Source of the DNA: Desmodesmus armatus
Taxonomy: Eukaryota; Chlorophyta; Chlorophyceae; Sphaeropleales; Scenedesmaceae
DNA: 64,000 nt
Assembly (NCBI GenBank): GCA_007449985.2
Contig: VIIQ02000106.1
Location: forward strand, 248,001 to 312,000
Reading direction: 5' to 3'
The notes below the pieces were generated by a model, which had not been told where the DNA came from, ran no database searches, and saw nothing but the letters and a program-made list of their open reading frames with translations. The first letter of the stretch is position 1; each line of letters begins with the position of its first letter. Position numbers and translations under genes: made by a program. Below are positions 11,829 through 24,200 of the stretch, piece by piece.

Positions 11829-12760
11829 CTAACTGAACAAGCAGGTCCAGAACAGACCTGCAGCAACGAAACGATGACATTGAAGGTCTGATATGATAAG
11901 GGTGCTGATTGCAGGGTGCCAGGATTGCCAGGTGGGACTTGACAAGAGAAGCCTACCCTGTTGCCTGCTGCAGCTGCAAGGACATCAGAAAGAAAGCCAT
12001 GCTAGGGGCTTCAAGTCTGACAACAGCTGCACTACCTACCGTTCTGCATTGATAGACCTGCAGCCCGGGAACTGGTGCAGCAGCTCGTCAACCTGCTGGG
12101 AGCGCCTGCAGCATGGGCCACAGCGGCTGTGTCAGTGCTCCTGCTGAAGGTGCCTGCTGGTGTTGCCTGATTGGCTGCTTCGAAGACTCGCTTACTCTTC
12201 AGCCAAGGGACCATACGGCGGGTACAGGCCATAGGTGGCCATATGAGCTGGGGTAGGGGTACTGCTCCACTCCCCACCCTCCCCTGCTGCTTATGGCGCT
12301 GCCTAGGCCTCTAGTTGGTGCGTGGCCGTGAAGGAAATCTAAACGAGTTCATCATCACGCTCACAGAACAATGGCAGCACTTCAACAACGCAAACAGCTG
12401 AAGGAGAGCTGGTGACGTGATCAAGGCTCTGTCTATCGTGGCCAGTACAAGCTACGTTGCAGGAGGTTTAGAGTGATATGGGAACTTGCTGTCATTGAGG
12501 AAACCTCCTGGCCGAGCTCAACTGCCTGCACATGCAATGCCCTTCATGTGCCATGACAAAAATGACACACTTGACTGAAGGCGCGGCGTATATTCCTCTC
12601 TAAAGCAAGAAGCAGTGTCTTGTGATCATTCAAATGGGTAGTCTTGCTGAAGTCAATGCATAATCGTCTCCAGGTCACTCAGTCCAATCCAAAGCAGTAG
12701 GACCAGATACAGAAGCACATACCCAAGCAGCAACCACGTCCAACCAGCCGGCGCGATCAC
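11829..12760. promoter_or_regulatory. Divergent spacer between VPS37 and the RING-CH ligase gene
   Basis: The two start codons lie head to head 932 bases apart, so this stretch must hold both promoters and 5' UTRs. No TATA box or named element could be placed with confidence and no coding exon was found. Confidence 0.45.
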
Positions 12761-14141
12761 ATGCCTGAACGGTCACCATCAGGGTCACAGTCTCCTCCAG
12801 GAGAGGATGCCCCTCTGCTGCAGACAGTGCGTAGGTCAGACCCCCCAGACAGCACCACAGTAGTGATATCCTCCCCTGAAATCAGCCACAGCCACAGCAC
12901 TAGGCGCCTGCACACGTCAGCATCACAGGGGAGCAATGCAGCCTCATGTGCCGGCAGCAGCGGCAACAGCCCTGTGGTGGGCACATGTCGCATCTGCTTT
13001 GAGACAGAGACAGAAGACAGCGAGGATCCAGCCAATCCCCTGATCACGCCGTGTCAATGCTCTGGCAGCAGCAAATATGTGCACAGGCAGTGCCTGGCAC
13101 AGTGGCGCACCACCAACCACAGGGCTGACGCACACTACCAGTGCGAAGTGTGCAAGTACCGGTGAGCAGTAGGACACGAACCTGCATCATGTGTACCCAT
13201 GTGTACCATGCCACACGGTGGACAAGGGGAAGTATCCTGAGACACAACAGGATATGTCAGCTCTTGCCCTCGGCAGCTGCATGTCAAGGCGCATGTGCCA
13301 GCACCATTGCAGCTAGACATGATGTCAGCTTCTCAGAAGCCAGTGGCGCCTGTGTCACAAGTCGCTTTTACCAGGGCCATCCAGGACACACTCAACGCCC
13401 GCCCAGCGTGCCCTCACCGACGCTCCCATGAGACCCATTATGTACCTATCTCATCGCCCACTCACCACCCACCCTCCCACTATGCGCAGGTACCAATACC
13501 GCAGGTTGTGGTGGGCAGGTCTGCTCGGCAGTCCCATCACCATGTTGGTCCTCTACATCACCATCATGTCAGCTCTCATCGCAGGCTTGGGCTGCGTCCC
13601 AGTCCTCAGCATGTTTTCAAGCAGCAGCAAAGGCAGCAGCGGCGGCGGCGACAGCGGCGGCGGCGGCAGCAGCAGCCCTGCGCCAGCAGGCGGCGGCAGT
13701 GACACCCCAAGCAGCAGCTCCACATGGGTGCTGGTGTTGATACATATAACGAACGGATTGATCATGATGGGGGTGGTGGGGCTGGGAGTGAGCATGGTAA
13801 TGGGTGTCCTGCGTGCCTGTGGGTTCACTGGTTTGGCTTTCATGCCGGATCCTTTGTGCCCGGGCTGCTTGTGGTGCATGGATGTGAACGGGGGACCCGG
13901 CCTGGGCTGGGCTCCATTCGTGGAGTGCTCAGGGGCAGGGGAGTGTGGTCTCGTGCTGCTGGCGATCCTTGTGGTGGTGATGCTGATAGTGGGAATTATG
14001 GCAGCGATGTATATGCTGTATGCTGTGCTGTGGGCGCTGGTGCAGCAAGGGTTGGACAAGGCGCAGTCAATGGTGGAGAATGTGCAGACAGAAGGGCAGG
14101 AGCAGGGCCGAGGGGAAACAGAAGCTGCTGCAGCACGCTGA
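12761..14141 (+). CDS. RING-CH (RINGv/MARCH-type) membrane E3 ubiquitin ligase
   Basis: Two exons, 12761-13161 and 13490-14141, join in phase to encode 350 residues. A Ser-rich acidic N-terminus (1-74) leads into a C4HC3 RING-variant domain, residues about 76-133: CRIC at 76-79, the CQC pair, the VHRQC pair and CEVC, followed by the family signature KYRYQYRRLWWA. The Zn-binding order C-C-C-C-H-C-C-C matches membrane-associated RING-CH ligases, which pass ubiquitin from an E2 to membrane proteins. Three hydrophobic segments follow: LLGSPITMLVLYITIMSALI, LIHITNGLIMMGVVGLGVSM and LVLLAILVVVMLIVGIMAAM. Between the first two is a low-complexity Ser/Gly/Pro loop. The C-terminus after the last segment is Gln/Glu-rich and probably cytosolic. 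It resembles plant RINGv proteins with the RING domain before several membrane spans. Target proteins cannot be inferred. It lies divergent to VPS37, another membrane-trafficking gene, but a functional link is only a guess. Confidence 0.9.
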
Positions 14142-15797
14142 GGCAGGGTGGGAGGCTCCGCCTCAATGTGGTGCTGCACTAGTTGCTGCTGCCCGGAAGG
14201 CTGGGGCTTCTTCTGTGCAGTTAGTCAACTTCTGTACTGTTAGTCAAGCACTCCTGGTGGTGCAAAGCACCAGGCGGCTGCTGTCCTGTACAGTCACCGG
14301 GTTTGTAGTGCCAGTGCATGGTTTTGTACATACTGCACGGATTGTACTACACAAGTAGATAGCAGCAGAGGACGCACAGATTGAGTTGGGAGGTATCGAG
14401 TGTGTGGCGAGGCTGTGCCAGGCCCCAGGCAAGTGCTAATTTTCAACTGCCACAATGGTGCTAGGCTGGCAAAGTCCTGTGTAAGTTGTGTAGTTGTGTT
14501 GCACAGTTGTACAGATGTACATGTGTACATGTGTACGCTGTCTGTTCTGGATGTTGGCGGAGCTTTGTTGAATGCAGTGTCTTTCACCAGACGTCACATG
14601 GGGGGCTGTGTACACAACAGCTTTGAGGAAAAAGAGATGGCATTCAGGTCCGTTTACGCTTTGTTGAGACCTCTTGAAGGTCCTTGTGAGCTCATCAACA
14701 GACTGCTGTTCTGTTGCGTGTCACTTTCAGTCAGGGCTGTGGTTTTAAAAATGTGCACGTGTGTGCATCAGCACACATAGGTGTGCTGTATTCATGCAGA
14801 CCAATGCACACAGGTGCCAGCTGCAGCATATCTGCAAGGCCTTAGTCATGTCGGTCCATCATGCGCATGCTGTGCACGTATGCATGCGGCAGCCACGTTG
14901 CTCACGTGACGCCGTTGGGTATGCTGTCCTGACCGATCATGGACGTTCACGTGTGTGGGCACCTACGAGGGTGTGCCCTGCAGTGCAGGCAGCTGCTGGC
15001 CAGTGTTGAGGCTGTCACTGGTACTGCTGGCCATGTAACATCATCACTGGTTTTCAGCAGCTGCTGACATGGGTTGGTGTTCTAGACGAAGAGACTCCGG
15101 GTTGGGCCTTGCTCAACTTGTTGTCCACGAATGCAAAAAAGAGCCGGGGGGGGGGGGGGGGGGGGCATGACACACCAGTTGGGAATGAACACTGAGACAT
15201 GCACTGAGCATCAAGCAGGTAACATATGCTGCCTGTTGCACACCAATAGGTTGGCGGCGTGTGATACCTGCCAGGCTGGCCACCTGAGGTCGCATGTGGG
15301 AGCCGTTTATCTGACGCACTCTGCAACGCCTCCCTGCAACATAGAAAGGTGTCATTGGAGCAAGAGATCCAGCCTTAAGGAGGCTTTGACGGCTGTCTGC
15401 ATCCTGGTTGTCGAATCAGAAGAGTGCACTGCAGTACACAGGCACTACACACAGAAACGTGGTCGAGGATGGCTCAAGGTCCGGTAATAAAACGTTTTAG
15501 GCCTTGAGAAAGCCGTACACCGTCTGGCACTGCGAACGGAGCCCACAGTGGCAGATATCGCAGTGGTAGAGTTGGCGAACACCCTGGCAACCCAAACCGA
15601 TTCGAGGAAGTCCCAAACTTTGCTTACCAATTGTGCTGCGACTTTCCCCGTTTGTTCCTCCTGGACTCACGTGGCATTGGAGTGACGTTATATGAGACAG
15701 ACACCGCTCTGAAGAAAGAAGGTACAACACTCCAATCTTTACCTTCATTTTTGTTAATCATCGACGTTCAACATTCAACCAGGCGCATACGGCAACC
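14142..15797. other. Spacer between the RING-CH gene and the unknown 399-residue gene
   Basis: It holds the 3' UTR of the RING-CH gene (a TGTAA occurs near 14484 and again near 15024) and the promoter of the next gene. No coding exon could be supported. A run of 20 G lies at 15146-15165. Confidence 0.5.
15146..15165. repeat. Homopolymer run of 20 G
   Basis: Twenty uninterrupted G on the plus strand. Its length is likely to be polymorphic or a sequencing estimate. Confidence 0.9.
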
Positions 15798-17530
15798 ATG
15801 AGGCTAAATGCAGCATCCAACCAAAAGGGAGGGCTTGCAGGTCGGAATGAGCCAGCAAACCCTCGCCCCGGCAAGGTAGTAGCTGGGGCTGTCATTGCAC
15901 CTGCAGCACCAAGCAGCAAACTGCAGGTGAGGGGGTTTGAGGGAATTGGATTCGAAAATGCTACCACAGGCTGTTCTTTCTCTTAGCTCGACGTAAGCAT
16001 GAATGCACACGATGATGGTACCATTGAGATTGTTAAGCTATCTAAGCGGTTGCCTGACGGGCGTCCGAGGCTCTGCTGTGCTTTCTGCTTCTGTCATCGG
16101 ACTGATCATGCCCGGTTTCGTCTCCTGCCAACTGCAGACCAAGCAGCAGCTAGCTCAGGTGTCCCCCCAGCCACGCTTTGTACAGCAGCTGCGCCCCATC
16201 TACCGCGCCCCGCGGCCAGCATGGCAGGCACATGAACAGCATGATGCTGCAGACTTGCCTGATTGGGCAGAGGTGTACAGGCGCCAGGTCAGGACCCTTC
16301 CACAGGGCCTGACAGCACTGCGCAGCCTTGCACGCGCGGTTGAGCACCTGATGCAGAAGGCAGAACATTGCGGGAGCCACAGCGGCGTGATGCAGGCCTA
16401 CCTGAACCTTGGTCTGATCGACCTGACTGCCCAGGCGTGGCAGCAGCGCTCAGCACAGCTGCAGGAGCACCAGAACATGGTGAGTACTTGTGCTGCAGGA
16501 AGCATGCCCATGTGGTTGGGACAGGTTGTCCTGCAACAACCAGCGAGGTGTCCAGGCTGTTTGCATTGGTGGGGTGCATTCATGCATTTGGAGCCCTACT
16601 ACGGTGGGGTGGTAGAGTTTGCATGATGTAGAGATGTCTTGCGATGAGGTGGGCGTGCTGGTCCAGGCCTCTGCTGCCATGTATGACGTGCCTATGCTGA
16701 TGTTGATGCTGAGCATCTGTTTCATCTCAGGCATCTGACAGGCCCCTGCACATGCCCTGCCCTGCTGTCCTCTTTCCCTGCTTTGTAACTTTTTCCTGCA
16801 GCTTCCCTCAGAGCAGTGCAAGCAGCAGCAGCTTGAGGCAGAGCTTGCGCTGGCAGGCTGCCGCTTCCTGCGCCTGCAGGGCGCCGAGCAGCTCGCAAAG
16901 CAGCTCCACATCCTGCTAGATGCAGAGGGCTACTCCCCCACCCTGGACCTTGCAGCACTTCCTGCACCCCATGCGCTGGGCCTCCGTGTGCCCCAGCTGC
17001 TGCGCCAGGGCTTAGGCCTCGACCTGCAGAACCCTGCCCTGCGCGTCGCCACCGGCGACGACAGCTACTGCAACCTCAACTGGGAGGAGTATTCAATCAT
17101 GTCAGCTGACCAGAGCATGTGCGGCGACTGGCAGTTCTGTTACTGGGTCGGGGATGCAACCTGGGTTCCTGCACCCTTCGGCAAGTTCAGCACCAGCGAG
17201 CTTGCTGCTGTGCTGACCCCCGAGGTTGTGCTGGCCTCCCTGTGCAACGGCATTTGGGGCCGCGCGCTGCTCGCTGCTGCGCAGGAGCAGGGCATGCCTG
17301 TGGGTACGCCCCAGCAGGTGGCGGCGGCAGCAGCGCAGCAGCAGCTGAGTGCTGTTGCAGGTGCAGCAGCAGGTGTGCCTGAGGCTGTAAAGGCTCTGAT
17401 TGAGGAAGGCATGGCCAGCGGCAGCTTCCGGGCGCAGGTGCGCCAGTTCAGCTCTGCTGTTGCTGCTGTGCGCTCCAACATTGTCGGCATGCCTGTGCCT
17501 GCACAGGGCGCGAGCGTCCAGAGCAACTGA
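15798..17530 (+). CDS. Unrecognised protein, 399 residues, three exons
   Basis: Exons 15798-15926, 16138-16479 and 16802-17530 are all in phase 0 and read as one protein. I do not recognise a family. The N-terminus (1-45) is rich in Ala, Lys, Arg, Asn and Pro with one acidic residue, which would suit an organelle-targeting peptide but is not proof. Residues 58-160 are predicted helical (WAEVYRRQVRTLPQGLTALR, AYLNLGLIDLTAQAWQQRSA). Residues 158-230 are Gln/Leu-rich helix. Residues 245-295 form a distinctive block rich in aromatics and Cys: DDSYCNLNWEEYS, MCGDWQFCYWVGDATWVPAPFG. The last 100 residues are Ala/Val/Gln-rich. The aromatic block looks like a conserved folded core and is the best query for homologues. 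A possible 6-base exon (15987-15992) flanked by TTAG and GTAAGC could add two residues without changing phase. Confidence 0.68.
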
Positions 17531-20500
17531 GGGAGGGCGTGAAGGGGAGTGGGGAGGGCAAGGCGGGAGTTTGCTGTGTTGTGTGGGTGCACCTCATGTG
17601 CGCATGCTGTACGGGTCAAAGCCTGGTCAGTTTGATGCTAGTGCCTGGACAGTCGGCGTGGCTGGTCCTGTGAGAGTTTGTGGGTCTGCGGTGCTGTGCC
17701 GCTCGTGTCTTTGACATCGTGCATGAGCGAGGAGTGTGATGGTTTTGGAGTGGATTGGGCCCCGGCAAGAACAAAATGTGACAGTGTGACAAGCGCGTGT
17801 GGCAGTGCTGGTGACCCACTGTGCTGTGCGGAGGTCTGGGCGGGTGGTCTGATTGTTTGTTGAGGCCGGCTGCGTAACGGGTGATGGCTGATTTCAGTGG
17901 CTTTTGGGCTCCACCCTGCCTGTGTGGGTTGCGCACGATCATCTCCAGTGGTTCTTTCCACATCAAGGGGCCCTGTTTGGGCATCTGCGTGTTGTTTGTG
18001 ATGGGAGTACGATTCTTTCTTTGAATGTTGACCCTTTTGTGAATACTATTCTGGCCCAAACACGGGCCCACTGCAGTTGCACGGCACTGCTAGCATATGT
18101 GGCCGTCTTGCGGCTGTGCTTGGCTGACCCTGCGTCCTGGCCTGCACTGGGCAGGCAGCGCGTGCACTGTGTTGCACCTCGTGATAACTGTGAAGCATGA
18201 GCGAGTGAGGATGAGAGAGTGAACGAGCGAGGTGCAAGGTTGTTGCCTGCACGTGTTGTCAAGGGCGCTGTGCGCCTGTAGGTGAGGAAAGGGAAGGGGC
18301 TGCGGTAGGGAGGGGCTCAACGGAGTGGAGGTTGTGTTTGTGTTTCACAGTGCTTTGGATCTGCCTTCACTGTCCGTAGCTGCGGTTTATAGCTTCAGCT
18401 TTGTTGCTGACACCATCCTGCGTCCACTGCTCATAGCAACCAGGCTCGAGCGTGCTTGCTGGTCACAAGCATTAGTGCCCTGCGATGTTTCAGCGGGTTA
18501 CTGGATTGTGTTTGAGGCGCCACGGTGTGTGGTGCTGTAGGTGCATTCACCTGCCTTGCGCAGGGAGGTCTGATCAGTGAGTTTCCACACAGGGCCGGCA
18601 GGTTGTCACAGGCTACCAGTGTGCTTGATGTACCATCACTCCTGCAGCATTTGAGCAGCCGTTCTTCTGCTGCCTTGTGAGCCCCTTTGGGCCAAATTCA
18701 ACTCAGCCTTTGCCAAATTTCGGTGCTTTTGAGCCGTAGCAGGGCCATCCTTGCTGCTTGTGAGGCATTTGAGTGGGTATGTGGTGCTGCTTCTGCGTGG
18801 CTGCACGATAGAGTAAGGCATCAAGCTGGGAGGCTGCTGTGCCAGCAGCCATGTCTGTGTGTTGTAGTAGTGTTGTAGTATTAGGAGGCACGGTCTGTGT
18901 GTGTTTGGGTGTGCACAGTGCTGTGTCACTGGAGCCGCCCGCAGCTGTGCAGGGGTATGGTGTTCACTTGTTGGTGCATCGCGCAGGCGCATGTGTGTGA
19001 ACGCCAGTGAGTAATCAAGGCAGTTAGTGTGTACAGAGTGCACAAAGCTGTGGCCGCATGGCCTCTCGTGCTGGCACGCGCAAAGATTCCAGGCTGGTTC
19101 AATGGCGCATAGTTTGTTGTGATAGGGTTCTGTTTTGGGCTGCTGTGTTGCGTTTTTGTGGCCTTCTGCAGTTTCAGCATCTGCCTGTGTCACAGCGGCA
19201 ACATGATGTCTTGCTGCTTCCTGACTCCCATACCTCCTGCATCTGGTCGCTGTGAAGTGACAGGAGATAGGGATCTGACTGTCACACATACTATGAGGTC
19301 TCATTGGTGGATGGTGGTGGTGAGGAAAGTCCGCACAGCTAGTTTTTCTGAGTTTGCAGGTACGGCAGGGATTGTCCCAGGGGAGTGAGCAGTTTGGTCC
19401 CGTCAGCTGGTTTTTCAGAGGAGTGTGACGCGCCAGCCCCTGATAATCTACATGCATCGACGCGACAGTCTGATTCCGCAGGCTTGACTTTGACTTTGTG
19501 CGGTTTTGCTGACCAAGGGCATACATCCGTGCACATGCTCAGCGCATGTGCGGTTTTGCTGACGAGGGACATTTGCGTGCATGCGCCCAGCTGGACCCAG
19601 GGTCCCCTGAACCCGGTCAGCTGGTGCGGTTTTGCTGCGTGCACGACTTTTTGGACATCAAGCATATTGTGCTGGCACTACAAGGCCGGCTGATTGCACT
19701 CTTGAGTGCTGCTAACATCTGCTGCCCTTGTGGGCGGTCTGTAGTCCTTCACAGTGCATGGCCATGCTTGCTGTGGCCTCTGAGAGGTCGTCAGAGAGGT
19801 CTGCCTTTAAATGTTCCCCTGCGATTGTGCGTTTTTTCTGGGAATTCTCTGTGCGCACGCGGCTTTGTTGCATCGTTCTTTTGGTGCTTTAGATACACCT
19901 CATGGCTCCCTTGAGGCTTCGAGTGTTCTGACCGTGCCTGCCTGGCCTGGTCTAGACGTTTGCATGTGAGCAGCTTGACAGTTCTTGTCCAGTTGTATAT
20001 ATCAGGGTATCTGCTTTAGGCGGTCACACCGCAGTGCGTTCTTTGCTTCTGCATCTGGCAGCGGCAGTCGGTACACTCTGTGCAGGTGTGGTGTTGGCGA
20101 TGTGACTACTTGCAGCTGGGTGTGTGGAGTGGGCGTGGAAGTTGGCCATTTTGGCAGTGTGTGATCAGGCCAACCGCTGTAGCGGGGTCTGGTGTGATGC
20201 TGTCATGTGGCGGGGTGCTCAGTGAGAGCCTAACAGTCATTGTGAGACCTGTGACGAGTCGCAAGAACAGGTCTGCTAGGATGTGTGTGGATGCAGACAT
20301 GTGTTTGGGTGAAGCTGAGCTTTGTGTGTAGCTGGTTGCTTGCAGTTGACAGTTGCTGTTTATGGGCCGGAGCAGCCGGCTTGCTGCTGGTGTCCCCTCT
20401 GTGTTGTTGTCGTGTCGTGCAGTTGCCTGTTTGTGTCAAATGCATGCTGATCCTACCCTGTAACATAACAGAAGCGACGAACTCAGATAGAGGCAGCACA

Positions 20501-21279
20501 ATTTTGGCTTTGTTGCAGCAGGTGGCTGTGGCACAGCGCTGTGAGAGCGCAGAGTCTGCTGGTTGGCTTTCCCACATGCCGTACAGCCAATACGTCGAAT
20601 CCCACGCCTTTCAGTCTCAGACCCTGTCGAGATGCACATGGCTGCAGCCTCTGAAAGAAGAGCTACTGTAGCCGAACAGTGTAGTCTCGACACCACTTGG
20701 TCCCCGTAGACGCCACCCTGGCGGGCACTGTCTCCTCCGGGCACTGTCTCACACGCCACCCTGGCAGCAGTACTGAGCACCAGCCTGCCAAGCACTAAAG
20801 CCAGGCTTACTGAGCATGTAACTGTTTGCTCCCAAACAGGCAGACAATGCCTCTTTGAATCTGATAGTGCCCAACCTGAACAGGAACGGCCACAGCATCA
20901 TTCATCAATCGTTCCTTGACCGTTTCTCCATTCAAACTTAGCGCAGCAGGACAGCTTCTGCTTTAACGACATGCATGTAGTCGGTTTCGGTGGGTTGTTA
21001 TCGATTGCATGTTGTCCCGAACGTCGTCGCTCGAACTCTGCTAAGCAGTGCTTGATTTGCTGTTTGTATCCTGCTGCTCAGCCTTTGAGTAGCTTTGGTA
21101 TTTTTTTCGTCTTCTTAAACAGATTCAAGTGTGGGTTGACAGTTGCAGCTTGATGCACAACCACACCAACACTGTTCTGATGCTGCCAGTGCACACAAGC
21201 AGCAGCAAAGTCCAGCAGCTGTGTACATCTAAACATGCCTTTCTTGCAGTGTCAGAAGACGTGATGTTGTAGGTGCAGC
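17531..21279. other. 3.7 kb stretch with no supportable gene
   Basis: The plus strand is markedly rich in TG and GT from about 17600 to 20450, as in an extended 3' UTR or non-coding transcript. This composition keeps stops rare on the minus strand and produces a 296-codon minus-strand open frame (18636-19526) with no recognisable domain. A TGTAA occurs near 20459 and near 20816. The last few hundred bases before 21280 should hold the promoter and 5' UTR of the Sfi1-like gene. Confidence 0.45.
19497..19637. repeat. Three direct copies of a GTGCGGTTTTGCTG-type unit
   Basis: TGCGGTTTTGCTGAC occurs near 19499 and near 19549, each followed by a similar ATxCGTGCAxATGC stretch. A shorter third copy, TGCGGTTTTGCTGCGTGCA, lies near 19625. 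The first two units are about 50 bases apart. Confidence 0.75.
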
Positions 21280-24200
21280 ATGGGGCGGCATACAGCCAGC
21301 ATCACCAGCACAGCGCTGCAGCACACTGGTGCAGCAGCAGCTGATGATGGTGTTATCGGGGCTGACTGGAGTCAGGGAGGCAAACCTCCGGGCCCATTTT
21401 TACTCGATGACTCTACATTCACCTCCCTCGGACAAGGAAAGGAGCCAAGCAGCAAGCAACTGGGCAAGCAACAGCTCAGCAGTGGGCGGGAGCGCCAGAA
21501 GGGGCAAACTGCCTATGGCCTACAGCACTCTCAGCAACGCAACAAGCTGAGGCAAAGCTTGCAAGCTCCACTGTCAGGCCCAGAGATGTTCACACCCTTA
21601 CCTGCAGCGCTGGCCAGCACTGCAGCAGGAAAAGGGCAGCCTCTCAATCACCCTGCTGCAGCAGCGAAGGTGCCTCCAACAAACGGCGCACTGGCTGCTG
21701 CTCCTGCTGCTGCGTCTAGGGCTGCTGCTGGTGGTGGCAGCCCAGGTCGTGTCAGGTCAGCAAGCAGCTCCCCACAAGCAGCAGCGTTGGAGGCTGCTGC
21801 AGCCAAGTTTGAGCAGCTGCAGCAGGAGTGGCAGCAGCACCGCAACGACAGCGACAAAAGCCTGCAGCACCAGCAGGAGCTGAAAATAATCGAGCAGCGG
21901 CGGCGCCGGCAACTGCAGCAGCTCGAAGAGCGCCACCAGCAGCAGCTGCAGGAGAAGCAGGCCCGAGCAGCAGCAGCGCAGGTGCACAGCCCCTCAGGCT
22001 CACAAAGCCCTGCAGGCTCTCCGCCGCATCAGCACAGCTTGAGCTCAGACACGGCAGCAGCCCGTCTGGCCACCCTGAAGCTCACGCCAGAGCTGCAGCA
22101 GCAGCTGCTGGTGCTGCAAAGGCAGCGGCAGCTGCAGCAGCGCTACCAGCAGCAGCGAGCGTCCAACCAGCCATATGCTCTGAGGGCCAGGACACCCTCT
22201 CCAATGCGCAGTACCAGCCCCACCCAGCTGCCGCCCCGTAGCCTGACACCACAGAGACCTCCAGGCAGCAGCAGCTCTCCTGGAGCTGCTGCTGTTGCTG
22301 CTGGCGCTGCTGTGAGCAGCACCAGCGCCATGGGATACAGCCATGCAGCAGCTGTGCGTGCTGGCGCCGCTGGTCCTGCAGCCGCGCATGCAGGGAGGCC
22401 CAGATCTGTTACCACTGCGGCACGTGGGCCGGCTGCAGCGTCTGCTGAGGCTCGCCAAGAGCCGCGCCACGCCAAGCCAGGTGCTGCAGGCAGCGCTGCT
22501 GCTGCTGCTGCTGCTAGGGTTGCTGGGAAGCGGGGTGTGTCATCAACTACAGCGGCAAACTCTGCAGGGCTCAGCCTGAGAGGCCCCAGCAGGAATGGCA
22601 GCATCTCAGGCACCACTGTGCCCCATGTAGGTCTCGCCAGCAGGAGTGGCAGGGCTGGGAGCAGCAGCGGGGCAACCGGGCAGCATCTTGGCGGCTCCGC
22701 TGCTGCCCACAGCAGCAGCAGGTCAGCTGCTGCCGCAGGTAGGGCAGGTGTTGCGGCTGCGCCCGTGATCCGAGCTGCTGCTGCTGCCGCAGGGACCAGG
22801 GGAACGCTCATCCGCGCCGCAGCAGTACAGACGGGGAAGCTACTGCTGCTGCTGTTGCTGCGCAGTCGGCTGCGCGCACTGCAGTTGCAGAGGCCATTGT
22901 TGCAACGACAGGCAGCAGCACTGCCCGCAATCAGGGCAGTGCTGCTGGGGTTGGCCTTGGTGCTGCTGCTGGAGCGGTTCAGCAGGCACGGGGCACCAAG
23001 TTGCAGCAGCTGAAGCATTGCAACCAGAGGCTGCGGGAGTCCCTGCAGCACAAGCAGCAGCTGGGAAGGCTGAACGGTGAGCCAAAGCAGCAGCAGCAGC
23101 AACGGCCACATGAAATGCAGCAGGGATTGGGTGGGAGCGCAGCTTGGGAAGGTTTGCCTCACAGTGCTTTACAATCAGCTGACAGTGCCTTGTGCGTGGC
23201 AGCAGCCAATGCACCTGCTGAAGAGCAACAGCAGCCAGTACCGGTGCATGACGAGCAGCGCCAACAGCAGCAGCAGCAGCCTCAGCTTGAACAGGCTGAT
23301 GGGCTGCCGACCTTTGGTGTACAGCAGCAGCAACTGCTGCAGCGGCAGCAGCTGCCGTCCGTCCAGGACCTTGGGGCTCATGCAGACGCTTATGGGTCTG
23401 CTGCTCCTCCTCTGGAGCACAGCAGCAGCAGCAGTGGGAGTTCGAAATGCAGTGAAGCTGCATTTGAGTTGGAGCACTGGCGGCAGCAGCAGCAGCAGCA
23501 GCTACTGCACGCAGAGGACAAGCATCGCCCTCAGGAAGAGCACCGGCAATGTACAGCTGCGTTTGCTGGGTACAGCGACAGCAGCAGCAGCACTGGCAGC
23601 GGTGGTGCTGCAGCAGCCAGCTACAGCAGCCTTACTGACCAGCAGCAGGAGGCAGCAGCAGCAGCAGCAGCAGCAGCTGGTGGGCTGTCAGGGCAACTCC
23701 AGGAGGGGGGCTTTGTCAGTGCAGTTGCAGCCGTCGCTGCTGCTTTTGCTGGGCCTGGCAGCTCTGCTGCTGAAAGCAGGGCCGGTTCCGATGATGGTGA
23801 TACAGCCAGCAGCATTAGCTTCATCGTGGCTCAACTGTCACACCCACAGCAGCAGCAGCAGCAGCAGCAGCAGGACGAGGAGGAGGAGGGAAGGGACACC
23901 ACCGCGCACGCCCAGCAGGGGCAGCAGCCGCAGCAGGTCAGCACTGACATCGACTGGCCACCACGGAAGCACCTGCGGACCGCGCTGTTCACCTCCCCAA
24001 CGCCTGAACAGCAGCAGCGGGGGCGGCGCAGCAGGCAGCGGCAGCAGCAGCAGCATGGGGTGGATTCCAGCCCTGGCAGCAGCAGCAGGAGCAGCGGCAG
24101 CAGCGGCACGAACTCTCCTCGTAGCTGGCTGAGGGACCGTGAGAGTGCTGCTGCTGCAGCTGAGCAGCAGATGCAGCTGTTGCTAAACAACACCGGTCTG

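Noticed and set aside
18636..19526. 296-codon minus-strand open frame starting with a true ATG
   Set aside because: It lies opposite a TG-rich stretch that makes minus-strand stops rare. The product is rich in His, Thr and Gln with no domain or periodicity, so I treat it as chance, while noting that cDNA could overturn this.
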